A stretch of DNA of 64,000 bases, from the NCBI GenBank assembly GCA_902362435.1, contig CABIWW010000004.1:110134-174133 (forward strand), given 5' to 3'. Each line of letters starts with the position of its first letter. Position 1 is the first letter of the stretch. The notes under the pieces are model-generated. The model worked only from the letters and a program-made list of their open reading frames with translations. It made no database searches and was not told where the DNA came from. Shown here one piece after another: positions 19,246-26,878 of the stretch. The stretch comes from Eubacteriaceae bacterium. Lineage in GTDB: Bacteria > Bacillota > Clostridia > Peptostreptococcales > Anaerovoracaceae. The translations under genes and the position numbers were made by a program.

Positions 19246-19287
19246 TTTCCGTCTTACCTCCTCGCATTGCGTCCAGGTGAATCCGTC

Positions 19288-19306
19288 AATTTCTCTATGA
19301 GAAATT
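19288..19306. other. Small perfect hairpin upstream of tdk
   Basis: An 8-bp inverted repeat with a 3-nt loop (19288-19295 with 19299-19306), without a following T tract. It lies in the tdk 5' region, and its function is unknown. Confidence 0.4.
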
Positions 19307-19317
19307 TTCCTATGCTA

Positions 19318-19357
19318 TAAAAAAATAATCCCTCGGACATAGTCAGCAAGAGATTAT
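19318..19357 (-). terminator. Terminator of the tRNA cluster
   Basis: A stem of about 10 bp with several G·U pairs (19348-19357 with 19325-19334) is followed on the minus strand by seven Ts, just after the tRNA-Phe gene. The wobble pairs favour the minus-strand RNA, consistent with its role. Confidence 0.8.
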
Positions 19358-19370
19358 CTTTATAAATAAG

Positions 19371-19446
19371 TGGTGCCCAGACTCGGAATCGAACCAAGGA
19401 CACGGGGATTTTCAGTCCCCTGCTCTACCAACTGAGCTATCTGGGC
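19371..19446 (-). tRNA. tRNA-Phe (GAA)
   Basis: Complete cloverleaf of 76 nt with encoded CCA. The anticodon loop CTGAAAA gives GAA. Last gene of the 15-tRNA cluster, immediately before the terminator. Confidence 0.96.
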
Positions 19447-19468
19447 ATACTACTTATAAACAATATTA

Positions 19469-19545
19469 TGGTGGGCCATCAGGGACTTGAACCCCGGACC
19501 TGCCGGTTATGAGCCGGACGCTCTGACCAACTGAGCTAATGGCCC
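19469..19545 (-). tRNA. tRNA-Met-type (CAT)
   Basis: 77-nt cloverleaf with encoded CCA and anticodon CAT. G1-C72 pairing excludes the initiator type. CAT tRNAs with the loop CTCATAA can be elongator Met or lysidine-modified Ile2. The sequence alone does not settle which. Confidence 0.85.
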
Positions 19546-19561
19546 ATCTGTTGTCAAATAA

Positions 19562-19638
19562 TGGTCGGGGTGGCAGGATTTGAACCCGCGGCCCACTGGT
19601 CCCAAACCAGTTGCGCTACCAAACTGCGCTACACCCCG
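19562..19638 (-). tRNA. tRNA-Pro (TGG)
   Basis: 77-nt cloverleaf with encoded CCA. The anticodon stem-loop has loop TTTGGGA, so the anticodon is TGG. The first pair is C1-G72, as usual for bacterial tRNA-Pro. Confidence 0.95.
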
Positions 19639-19653
19639 ATTATGTTTAGTTAT

Positions 19654-19729
19654 TGGCAGGGGCAGTAGGATTCGAACCCACGGCACGTGGTTTTGGAGAC
19701 CACTGCTCTACCAACTGAGCTATACCCCT
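19654..19729 (-). tRNA. tRNA-Trp (CCA)
   Basis: 76-nt cloverleaf with anticodon CCA, A1-T72 pair, discriminator G and encoded CCA end, all typical of Firmicutes tRNA-Trp. Confidence 0.95.
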
Positions 19730-19770
19730 GCATGACTGTGAATCAAGTCCGGCTAAAACCGCTCCACAGA

Positions 19771-19863
<93 letters not shown>

Positions 19864-19935
19864 AGGCTAAACTAAACTTCTATTCAATTATATGTGGTAT
19901 AAACCAATCGACTTCCGACAAAGTCTCCGCATATA

Positions 19936-20024
19936 TGGCGGAGAGGGTGGGATTCGAACCCACGGCCCCTTTCGGAGTCACTGGTTTTCAAGACCAGCTC
20001 CTTAAACCACTCGGACACCTCTCC
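19936..20024 (-). tRNA. tRNA-Ser (TGA)
   Basis: 89-nt class II tRNA with a long variable arm, anticodon TGA, discriminator G and encoded CCA. Adjacent to tRNA-Ser(GCT). Confidence 0.95.
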
Positions 20025-20081
20025 TCATGCTTCTGCGACAAGTCCATGCCTGTTATTTCAGATGACCCCAAGCCTTTTCGA

Positions 20082-20157
20082 TGGTGACCCATCGGAGATT
20101 CGAACTCCGGACACCTTGATTAAAAGTCAAGTGCTCTGCCGACTGAGCTAATGGGTC
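20082..20157 (-). tRNA. tRNA-Lys (TTT)
   Basis: 76-nt cloverleaf, anticodon TTT in loop CTTTTAA, encoded CCA. Confidence 0.95.
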
Positions 20158-20161
20158 ATAT

Positions 20162-20237
20162 TGGCTGGGGTAGCAGGACTCGAACCTACGCATGACGGAG
20201 TCAAAGTCCGTTGCCTTACCGACTTGGCTATACCCCA
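20162..20237 (-). tRNA. tRNA-Gln (TTG)
   Basis: 76-nt cloverleaf with a T1-A72 first pair and anticodon TTG, encoded CCA. Only 4 nt separate it from tRNA-Lys. Confidence 0.95.
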
Positions 20238-20250
20238 TCTTTTTTTAAAA

Positions 20251-20327
20251 TGGCGAGCCCACAGGGATTCGAACCCCGGACACACGGCTTAGAAGGCCGT
20301 TGCTCTATCCAGCTGAGCTATGAGCCC
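20251..20327 (-). tRNA. tRNA-Arg (TCT)
   Basis: 77-nt cloverleaf, anticodon TCT, encoded CCA. It reads AGA codons, which are frequent in the highly expressed genes here. Confidence 0.95.
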
Positions 20328-20336
20328 TTAAAAAAT

Positions 20337-20410
<74 letters not shown>

Positions 20411-20414
20411 AAAT

Positions 20415-20489
20415 TGGAGCGGAAGACGAGATTCGAACTCGCGACCCTCGCCTTGGCAAGGCGATGCTCTACCCCTGAGCCACTTCCGC
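20415..20489 (-). tRNA. tRNA-Gly (GCC)
   Basis: 75-nt cloverleaf with anticodon GCC and encoded CCA, 4 nt from tRNA-Gly(TCC). Confidence 0.95.
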
Positions 20490-20496
20490 TTATTAT

Positions 20497-20581
20497 TGGT
20501 CGAGGGAGGTGGATTCGAACCACCGAAAGCTCAGCTAACGGATTTACAGTCCGCCCCCTTTGGCCACTCGGGAATCCCTCG
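20497..20581 (-). tRNA. tRNA-Tyr (GTA) with a C1:G72 pair
   Basis: 85-nt class II tRNA with a long variable arm and anticodon GTA in loop CTGTAAA. The acceptor arms CGAGGGA and TCCCTCG pair fully, giving C1:G72 and discriminator A73. Bacterial tRNA-Tyr normally has G1:C72, which bacterial TyrRS reads. Its own promoter lies just upstream (20599-20626). Confidence 0.93.
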
Positions 20582-20598
20582 AAAAAGTCTGCTTTGCT

Positions 20599-20626
20599 AT
20601 CTTATCATACTTCACGAATTTGTCAA
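20599..20626 (-). promoter_or_regulatory. Internal promoter of the tRNA cluster
   Basis: On the minus strand TTGACA (20621-20626), a 16-nt spacer and TAAGAT (20599-20604) sit in the 81-nt gap between tRNA-Thr and tRNA-Tyr, the widest gap of the cluster. It would drive tRNA-Tyr and everything downstream independently of the first promoter. Confidence 0.72.
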
Positions 20627-20662
20627 GCACTTTTTTAACAGCATTTCCAATATTTTTTTAAT

Positions 20663-20737
20663 TGGAGCTGGTGGAGGGAATCGAACCCCCAACCTGCTGA
20701 TTACAAATCAGCTGCTCTACCGTTGAGCCACACCAGC
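20663..20737 (-). tRNA. tRNA-Thr (TGT)
   Basis: 75-nt cloverleaf with anticodon TGT and encoded CCA. Confidence 0.95.
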
Positions 20738-20761
20738 ATATTAATATGTATGTTTTAAAAT

Positions 20762-20838
20762 TGGCGATCCGGAACGGGCTCGAACCGTCGACCTCCAGCG
20801 TGACAGGCTGGCATTCTAACCAACTGAACTACCGGACC
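20762..20838 (-). tRNA. tRNA-Asp (GTC)
   Basis: 77-nt cloverleaf with anticodon GTC, discriminator G, encoded CCA and one G·T pair in the acceptor stem. Confidence 0.95.
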
Positions 20839-20862
20839 GCATCGTCTGTACCTTTTAAAGTT

Positions 20863-20938
20863 TGGTGGGCGCTATAGGGCTCGAACCTATGACCCCCTGC
20901 TTGTAAGGCAGGTGCTCTCCCAGCTGAGCTAAGCGCCC
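20863..20938 (-). tRNA. tRNA-Val (TAC)
   Basis: 76-nt cloverleaf with anticodon TAC and encoded CCA. First gene of the cluster in transcription order, about 28 nt after the predicted start site. Confidence 0.95.
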
Positions 20939-20972
20939 TCACTTTTTATCTGTTTGCTCGGCACATTTACTA

Positions 20973-21001
20973 ACTATACAGCATGACCTCTAATCTGTCA
21001 A
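20973..21001 (-). promoter_or_regulatory. Main promoter of the tRNA cluster
   Basis: A near-consensus sigma-A promoter on the minus strand: TTGACA at 20996-21001, a 17-nt spacer and TATAGT at 20973-20978. It lies right after the yigZ-like gene stop and reads into tRNA-Val. Confidence 0.88.
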
Positions 21002-21009
21002 CACCTTTT

Positions 21010-21657
21010 TTATATTTTTTTCAACAAAGTTTTTTCCTCGAGGATCTCAACAGCTCCAGACGTAGTATTTGTAAGCAAAGCAAGCACATTATCCTTTCTG
21101 TCGAAAGTTGTGAGAATATCCATTATGACCTTGTCCATATACTGTATTTCATCGATAATAAATGCTGTTTCAGGTGCATTTTCTTCAAAAACACCCGAAG
21201 CCATATTCTGCAGTTTTGCCAAAAAAGTATAGTCTATTTTGATTTTAAGCAAACAAATCTCGCAAACAGCGCAAACTTGTGCTGCATCTATTCCGAGTTT
21301 CGCACTGCTGGTATATGCACGCACAAGACCACCTGTCCCGAGCTTTATTCCTCCGAAATATCGAGTGACCACGACCGCAACATTTGTTATGCCTTCCTTT
21401 ACCAGCATCTGCACTATCGGCGCACCTGAAGTCCCCTGCGGTTCTCCGTCATCGCTGGCCCACTGGATCTGAAACTTGTCGCCCAGAACCATTGCCGGCA
21501 CATTATGGGTCGCATCTTTATATCTGCTCTTTACAGAGGCGATGAATTCATCTGCCTCCTCCTTTGTCTCGACCGGTTTTACATGAGCCGTAAACCTCGA
21601 TTTTTCTATGATCTGTTCCGCTTCCGCTTCTTTTTTCACGGTTTTATATAATTCCAT
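21010..21657 (-). CDS. YigZ/IMPACT family protein (UPF0029)
   Basis: The 215 residues have the two-domain layout of the bacterial YigZ family. An IMPACT N-terminal domain carries KSRFTAHV, THNVPAMVLG and the hallmark DDGEPQGTSGAPI with the following RYFGGIKLGTGGLVRAY. A ferredoxin-like C-terminal domain (about 135-205) follows. The molecular function in bacteria is not firmly known; the eukaryotic relative IMPACT regulates Gcn2. It lies between hflX and the tRNA promoter and ends 9 nt before that promoter, with no clear terminator of its own. Confidence 0.9.
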   Translation of the reverse strand: MELYKTVKKEAEAEQIIEKSRFTAHVKPVETKEEADEFIASVKSRYKDATHNVPAMVLGDKFQIQWASDDGEPQGTSGAPIVQMLVKEGITNVAVVVTRYFGGIKLGTGGLVRAYTSSAKLGIDAAQVCAVCEICLLKIKIDYTFLAKLQNMASGVFEENAPETAFIIDEIQYMDKVIMDILTTFDRKDNVLALLTNTTSGAVEILEEKTLLKKI

Positions 21658-21698
21658 CTGTTTTCCTCTGTCATAACTGCAAATTTATTTCGACGGCA

Positions 21699-22976
21699 TC
21701 AGGCTACTGTAAAGCTTTTGTATTTTTCATAATCTGCCACTTCAAAATTGCCTTCGAGCACGGTTCCTTCCGCTTCATACTGCATCGAGGTTATTTCTCC
21801 GTTTTCACACAGATATGACGTCACACCGCCTTTATCATACGGTATGACGAATCTCGCATGTATGCGTTTTCCAAAAAGACTGTTCTTTACAGCAGCAAGC
21901 AGCTCGTTCATATTCCGGCCGGTTCTGGCCGAAACATATACCGCGTCATTTCCACTGACATCGATCGGCATCTCATCCGCGAGATCGATCTTATTGTACG
22001 CCATGAGTTTTTCCTTGCTGCCTGCGCCTATCTGTCCCAGAACACGATCCGTGACTTCGATCTGAAAATCACGTTCTGCATATGAACTATCTACAACGTG
22101 TATCAGCAGATCTGCATATTTTACTTCCTCCAGTGTGGATTTAAAGGCCTCCACCAGTCCGTGAGGCAGCTTGCTGACAAAACCTACGGTATCTATAAGT
22201 ATGAACTCGTTTCCCTGCTCCAGCGTTATCCGTCTGTGCTGCGTGTCAAGCGTGGCGAAGAGCATGTCTTTAGATGCGACAGTCTTTTCCTCGTTGTCAG
22301 CCATTGAAAGCAGCCTGTTCATTATCGCAGACTTTCCTGAATTCGTATATCCTACGAGTGCCACGACAGGAAGCCGTGACTTCTCTCTGCCTGCTCTCTG
22401 CAGCTGGCGGCTCTTCTCCGCTTTTCTGAGTTCTTCTCTGATATCGTCTATCCTTCTGGTGATATGCCGTCTGTCAGTCTCAAGCTTCTTTTCGCCCGGG
22501 CCTCTTGTGCCGATACCTCCGCCGAGACGCGACAGCGATTTTCCGAAGCCTGTGAGACGCGGCATCCTGTACTGCAGCTGCGCAAGCTCCACCTGCAGTT
22601 TTCCTTCCTTTGATGCTGCTCTGTCTGCGAATATGTCGAGGATCAGTATCGTCCTGTCGATGACTCTTACACCGGTCGCTTCTTCGAGGTTTCTCAGCTG
22701 CACGCCGGAAAGCTCTTCGTTGAATATAACGGTATCGACATCCATCGCCTCGCACATCTCTGCCAGCTCCGCCACCTTTCCCTTACCTATCAGCGTCGCT
22801 GTATCCGGCTTTTCACGAGCCTGCACCATCATGCCGGCGACTTCGATACCGTCAGCCTCGGCCAGTCCGGCGAGCTCTTCCATCGAATACGATATATCTT
22901 TGTCAAGCTGTATCCCGACGAGAACAGCCCTGTATTCTTCTGTGATTATTTCATTTTTATCGTTAAATCTAAGCAT
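21699..22976 (-). CDS. hflX: Ribosome-associated GTPase HflX
   Basis: GTPase that splits stalled or heat-damaged 70S ribosomes. The 425 residues show the HflX N-terminal domain with the Gly-rich GIGTRGPGEKKLE segment near residue 157 and a coiled region (about 165-200). The G domain follows with GYTNSGKSAIMN, DTVGFVSKLPHGLVEAF and AYNKIDL. No convincing Shine-Dalgarno precedes the ATG at 22976. It is transcribed in the same direction as yunB (23 nt gap), so coupling is possible. Confidence 0.96.
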   Translation of the reverse strand: MLRFNDKNEIITEEYRAVLVGIQLDKDISYSMEELAGLAEADGIEVAGMMVQAREKPDTATLIGKGKVAELAEMCEAMDVDTVIFNEELSGVQLRNLEEATGVRVIDRTILILDIFADRAASKEGKLQVELAQLQYRMPRLTGFGKSLSRLGGGIGTRGPGEKKLETDRRHITRRIDDIREELRKAEKSRQLQRAGREKSRLPVVALVGYTNSGKSAIMNRLLSMADNEEKTVASKDMLFATLDTQHRRITLEQGNEFILIDTVGFVSKLPHGLVEAFKSTLEEVKYADLLIHVVDSSYAERDFQIEVTDRVLGQIGAGSKEKLMAYNKIDLADEMPIDVSGNDAVYVSARTGRNMNELLAAVKNSLFGKRIHARFVIPYDKGGVTSYLCENGEITSMQYEAEGTVLEGNFEVADYEKYKSFTVA

Positions 22977-22999
22977 GTTCTTATATTACCACATTTTTA

Positions 23000-23707
23000 T
23001 CATTCTGTTACATCTAAAATATCATCTTTAGGCACCTGCACGAAGCTGTCCGGTACATCTCCGAGTATCACGGTTTCTGCAAGCAGTATCTTGCTCGACG
23101 TATCGAAAGTCCTGGATGAAAAAGGCGCCATGACCTTTACACGGCATTTGAGGACTATGTATATCTTGTATTTAGTCTGATTTATGGCCTTAGAGTCAAA
23201 CTCTGTCCTGAAATCCGTGGAAATCACGCTTACGGGCTTTATGACCACATCTGCACACGGTCCTGTCTGCGAAAGCATCTTGCTGCCCATCAATGCGCCC
23301 AGCGGTACCTGCAGAGGTTCTTCATCCATCGTCCTGAATGCCTCTTGCAGATTCAGCGCAAGCTGTGTGAGCAGTATGTTGATGGCTATAGAATTTGCCT
23401 GTACAAGCTCTGTTTTTCCGTTTTCATCCTTTTTAAGCAGAAAAAGGTCTTCTTCTACAGTCTGCTCCTGAAAAAGCTCTGAAAGCGCTCTGTTTATAGT
23501 TCTTGTCACGAGAACTTCCGCCCTCATTCTGGATATATCCTCAAGATTCGGATCTATGACCGCCTGCAGATATACGAATATCGCAGAAAAGAGCACGACT
23601 GCCGTAACGAGCGGCACCAGCACAAGCCTTCGCACTTTTCTCTTTCCGCCGCAGCTTCCGCGCTTTCCCAGTCTTCTTTTTCTTTTTCCGCATGACTTAC
23701 CCGACAT
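23000..23707 (-). CDS. yunB: Sporulation protein YunB family
   Basis: Mother-cell sporulation protein family of Firmicutes; loss impairs spore formation in B. subtilis, mechanism unknown. About 235 residues: a basic N-terminus (many Lys/Arg in the first 30), one transmembrane helix at about 28-48, then an extracytoplasmic domain. That domain carries the family-like DPNLEDISRMRAEVLVTRTIN stretch (shortened here), IKPVSVISTDFRTEF and the TKYKIYIVLKCRVKV beta region. The ATG at 23707 with GAGGAG 10 nt upstream is preferred over a TTG six codons earlier. It is the clearest sign that the lineage forms spores. Confidence 0.82.
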   Translation of the reverse strand: MSGKSCGKRKRRLGKRGSCGGKRKVRRLVLVPLVTAVVLFSAIFVYLQAVIDPNLEDISRMRAEVLVTRTINRALSELFQEQTVEEDLFLLKKDENGKTELVQANSIAINILLTQLALNLQEAFRTMDEEPLQVPLGALMGSKMLSQTGPCADVVIKPVSVISTDFRTEFDSKAINQTKYKIYIVLKCRVKVMAPFSSRTFDTSSKILLAETVILGDVPDSFVQVPKDDILDVTE

Positions 23708-23730
23708 ATCTCCACAGCTCCTCAAAAACG

Positions 23731-23766
23731 AAAAACTCCTGCTTTACATATTATGCAAAGCAGGAG
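23731..23766 (-). terminator. Terminator of codY
   Basis: A 10-bp stem (23757-23766 with 23736-23745) and an 11-nt loop are followed by five Ts and then another T run on the minus strand. It separates codY from yunB. Confidence 0.85.
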
Positions 23767-23812
23767 ACTTCTGTCATTATTTCAGATCGCATTCAGAATA
23801 TAAGCATCTGTC

Positions 23813-24580
23813 TTATATAGCCATCTTGTTGAGTTCTTCCTTGAATTTGGAATTAGTGATCTTGATCCTCGTTCCTTTCATACCGAGCGATCTGGATTCT
23901 ACGACGCCTGCACTCTCAAGCTTCCTGAGCGCATTGACGATAACAGACCTGGTGATCCCTGATCTGTCCGCGATCTTGCTGGCAACGAGAAGTCCTTCAT
24001 CTCCATCAAGCTCGGCAAATATCTGCTGTACAGCTTCTATTTCCGAATACGAAAGAGTGCCTATCGCCATCTGCACCATTGCGATCTCTCTCTCTTCTTC
24101 TTCTCTTTCGAGAGACTTTCTTCTCTGTATCTCCATTCCGACTATCGTTGCTCCATATTCACCGAGAACGAGATCTTCCTCTGTGAACTCAGGAGTGTAT
24201 CTCGTAAGTATCAGTGTTCCCCATCTCTTTCCTCCGCCTAATATCGGAATTATAGTATGGAGCTTGTCCGATGTGTCATAATCGTACTTGAATATCTTGA
24301 GCGCCTCTTCGCCTGAAACATTCGCAACAGTTTCTCTGACACGCATCAGTTCTTCATTATATTCCTCCGGGAATACCTGCGAACCCGTCTCCGCATCTGA
24401 AATAGCCATGCTGTCTGACTTTATTTTATATCCTACACCGATCACTTTTCCGGTCCTGTTCGCGATATAAACGTTCGCATCCATAAGTTCGCTCATAAGC
24501 TCACACATCTCATCAAACGAGAATGCCCCTGTCGGGCTCTCCTGAAGCATCCAGTTCAGCTTTCTTACCTTTGATAACAT
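23813..24580 (-). CDS. codY: GTP- and branched-chain-amino-acid-sensing repressor CodY
   Basis: Global regulator that binds DNA when GTP and BCAA are plentiful. About 255 residues: a GAF-like ligand domain (about 1-150) and a winged helix with ASKIADRSGITRSVIVNALR as recognition region near 205-224. The ATG at 24580 has GGAG with 6 nt spacing; an ATG two codons earlier abuts the ribosome site. Gene order hslV-hslU-codY matches B. subtilis, but a 260-nt gap, its own promoter and a large hairpin separate codY from hslU here. Confidence 0.97.
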   Translation of the reverse strand: MLSKVRKLNWMLQESPTGAFSFDEMCELMSELMDANVYIANRTGKVIGVGYKIKSDSMAISDAETGSQVFPEEYNEELMRVRETVANVSGEEALKIFKYDYDTSDKLHTIIPILGGGKRWGTLILTRYTPEFTEEDLVLGEYGATIVGMEIQRRKSLEREEEEREIAMVQMAIGTLSYSEIEAVQQIFAELDGDEGLLVASKIADRSGITRSVIVNALRKLESAGVVESRSLGMKGTRIKITNSKFKEELNKMAI

Positions 24581-24654
24581 ATTCATCTCCTACCTCATCT
24601 GATTTAAACTGTTATATTTTATTTATCATATTTGAATTTTTACATATTATCTAT

Positions 24655-24683
24655 ATTATATACATTTATATTCAACAAAGCAA
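24655..24683 (-). promoter_or_regulatory. codY promoter
   Basis: Minus strand TTGCTT (24678-24683), a 17-nt spacer and TATAAT (24655-24660), about 70 nt before the codY start, in a very AT-rich stretch. Confidence 0.65.
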
Positions 24684-24713
24684 CGATATTTTTTGATTTT
24701 TCCAAAAAGTATC

Positions 24714-24728
24714 ATTTTTCACACAATT
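24714..24728. promoter_or_regulatory. Possible CodY box upstream of codY
   Basis: Read on the minus strand, this 15-mer matches the published CodY consensus AATTTTCWGAAAATT at 12 of 15 positions. It lies about 30 nt upstream of the -35, where autoregulation could act. AT-rich DNA gives such matches by chance, so this is weak. Confidence 0.3.
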
Positions 24729-24789
24729 GACACAAAAGTGCTGTTTTCATCGTATTTAGCCTGTTTAATTTGTTCTTTTGCAAACAATC

Positions 24790-24841
24790 GACAGAACTCC
24801 ACCAACATCTGTTGTTTACAGATACCAATGGAGTTCCTGTC
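24790..24841 (-). other. Long wobble-rich RNA hairpin after hslU
   Basis: On the minus strand a stem of about 23 bp with one bulged G and a 5-nt loop starts 11 nt after the hslU stop. Its middle is five consecutive G·U pairs. On the plus strand these would be C/A clashes, so only the hslU-sense RNA folds. The downstream T tract is poor, so it may be a weak terminator, a 3'-end protector or a processing site. Confidence 0.6.
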
Positions 24842-24852
24842 AGGCCGCCTGA

Positions 24853-26280
24853 TCACAATATATACTTGTCTATATCTTCCGGATGTATTTTCTCAGCAAA
24901 TTTTTCTTTCACATACTGCTGATCGATCGTAATTTTCTCATCATCCATATCCGGGATGTTAAAGGAAATGTCCTCCAGAAGCTTTTCCAGTATCGTATGC
25001 AGTCTTCTTGCACCTATATTTTCGGTCTGTTCGTTCATCAGAAACGCCATAGTGGCTATCTCGTCAATAGCTTCATCTGTAAACTCGATCTCTATGCCTT
25101 CAGTTTCAAGCAGCGCCTTGTGCTGCTTCAGCAGAGCATTCTCCGGCACCGTAAGGATCTTTACGAATGTATCCTTGTCGAGTTTTTCCAGCTCCACTCT
25201 TATCGGGAAACGCCCCTGAAGCTCCGGTATGAGATCGGTCGGCTTCGCCGTGTGGAACGCACCCGCGCCTATGAAGAGTATATGATCAGTCTTCACCGGA
25301 CCATGCTTTGTATTTATCACACTGCCTTCAACGATAGGAAGGATATCTCTCTGCACACCTTCCCTTGATACATCAGCGCCGCTTCTGTAGCTCGAGCCAG
25401 ATGCGATCTTATCGATTTCATCGATGAATATTATACCGTTCTGCTCAGCATTCTGCAGTGCATCATCTGTGACCTGATCCATGTCTATCAGATTCTGCGC
25501 TTCTTCTTCGCGCAGGATCCTTCTGGCGTCTTTTACCTTTACTTTCTTATTCTTCATCCTTTTCGGCGCCATATCACCGAAAATATTTCCTATCGCTATG
25601 CTCATGCCCTCATTGCCCATATCCAGAGCGTTCGTTTTAGGGGCATCCGTCACCTGTATCTCTATATACTGTTCTTCCAGGAGTCCTTCACGAAGCTGCT
25701 GTCTGACCTGCTCTCTGGCAAGCATATCAGGTTCAGTCTTCTGTTCCTCTGCCTGCTGCTGTTCGTACTGCTCCTTCTGACTGAGATATCCGCTGTTCCC
25801 CAGGATGAAATCAAAAGGTCCTCTGTTCTGATTTCCTGATGCGTTCTTCTTGTTTCCCGGGATTATCGCTTCGATTATCTTTTCTTCCACGATCTCATCC
25901 GCAACGGAATACTTTTCTTCGAGCATCGCCTGCTTCGTTATCCTCACTGAAGCCTCGACAAGGTCTCTCACCATGGAATCCACATCACGTCCCACGTATC
26001 CGACTTCCGTGAACTTCGTCGCCTCTACCTTTACGAACGGAGCGTCCATCAGTTTCGCAAGCCTTCTTGCGATCTCTGTCTTACCACATCCTGTAGGTCC
26101 CATCATAAGTATATTTTTAGGAGTTATCTCCTCTCTCATCTCTTCTGAGAGAAGACTTCTTCTGTATCTGTTTCTCAAAGCGATCGCTACAGATTTTTTT
26201 GCTTCATCCTGTCCTATTATATATTTATCCAGTTCGCCCACTATTTCTTTAGGCGTCATCTGGTAAAGCTTGTTGGCCAT
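24853..26280 (-). CDS. hslU: HslU (ClpY) ATPase subunit of the HslVU protease
   Basis: AAA+ unfoldase feeding the HslV peptidase. The 475 residues contain Walker A GPTGCGKTEIARRL near 63, the pore/I-domain-preceding EVGYVGRDVDSMVRDL near 93, an insertion I domain (about 110-240, Gln/Glu-rich), Walker B IIFIDEIDKI and sensor regions. The C-terminus ends in YIL, the tail that docks on HslV in this family. AGGAGG with 7 nt spacing precedes the ATG, 11 nt after hslV. Confidence 0.97.
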   Translation of the reverse strand: MANKLYQMTPKEIVGELDKYIIGQDEAKKSVAIALRNRYRRSLLSEEMREEITPKNILMMGPTGCGKTEIARRLAKLMDAPFVKVEATKFTEVGYVGRDVDSMVRDLVEASVRITKQAMLEEKYSVADEIVEEKIIEAIIPGNKKNASGNQNRGPFDFILGNSGYLSQKEQYEQQQAEEQKTEPDMLAREQVRQQLREGLLEEQYIEIQVTDAPKTNALDMGNEGMSIAIGNIFGDMAPKRMKNKKVKVKDARRILREEEAQNLIDMDQVTDDALQNAEQNGIIFIDEIDKIASGSSYRSGADVSREGVQRDILPIVEGSVINTKHGPVKTDHILFIGAGAFHTAKPTDLIPELQGRFPIRVELEKLDKDTFVKILTVPENALLKQHKALLETEGIEIEFTDEAIDEIATMAFLMNEQTENIGARRLHTILEKLLEDISFNIPDMDDEKITIDQQYVKEKFAEKIHPEDIDKYIL

Positions 26281-26291
26281 CCATCTACCTC

Positions 26292-26831
26292 CTATAATTT
26301 TTCTACAGAAATATGATCATTGGTGTAAACGCAGATCGACGCCGCGATTTCCAGTGATTTTCTTACTATTTCCTCTGCTCCGAGATCTGTATTATTATAA
26401 AGGGCATTAGCCGCGGAATACGCATAGTTGCCCCCTGAGCCTATCGCAACAAAAGGCTGGTCAGGTTCGATCACTTCACCGGTTCCCGAAAGAACCAGCA
26501 TATCAGATTTATCAGCAACGATCATAAGCGCTTCAAGGTTTCTCATAGCCTTGTCCGAACGCCACAGCTGCGCCAGTGCGACCGCAGCACGTTTCAGATT
26601 GCCGCCGTGTTCATCGAGTTTGCTTTCGAATTTCTCTGTCAGCGAAAAAGCATCGGCTACAGATCCCGCAAAGCCTGTTATCACTGTATTCTTATAGATC
26701 TTCTTCACTTTTTTAGCGCCGTTTTTCATTATAGCGGTCTCTCCCATCGTGACCTGACCGTCTCCGCCGATGCAGATATCGTCCGGTCCTCTTCTGACTG
26801 CTACGATAGTTGTTGCATGAAATTGTACCAT
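26292..26831 (-). CDS. hslV: HslV (ClpQ) peptidase subunit
   Basis: Threonine (Ntn) peptidase related to proteasome beta subunits; forms dodecamers with HslU caps. The 179 residues include GDGQVTMG, GFAGSVADAF and GSGGNYAYSAANAL. The N-terminus is MVQFHATTIVAV: a Thr nucleophile would be residue 7, so a six-residue propeptide should be removed. An AAGGAGGGG site fixes the start. It follows topA; the xerC and trmFO genes that often lie between topA and hslV are absent. Confidence 0.97.
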   Translation of the reverse strand: MVQFHATTIVAVRRGPDDICIGGDGQVTMGETAIMKNGAKKVKKIYKNTVITGFAGSVADAFSLTEKFESKLDEHGGNLKRAAVALAQLWRSDKAMRNLEALMIVADKSDMLVLSGTGEVIEPDQPFVAIGSGGNYAYSAANALYNNTDLGAEEIVRKSLEIAASICVYTNDHISVEKL

Positions 26832-26878
26832 GTTCCCCTCCTTCTGTCACTGACACGAGTCAGCATATCTTTATATCT

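Noticed and set aside
24693..24932. Plus-strand frame across the hslU/codY gap
   Set aside because: It overlaps the hslU 3' end antisense, and the hairpin there folds only as minus-strand RNA.
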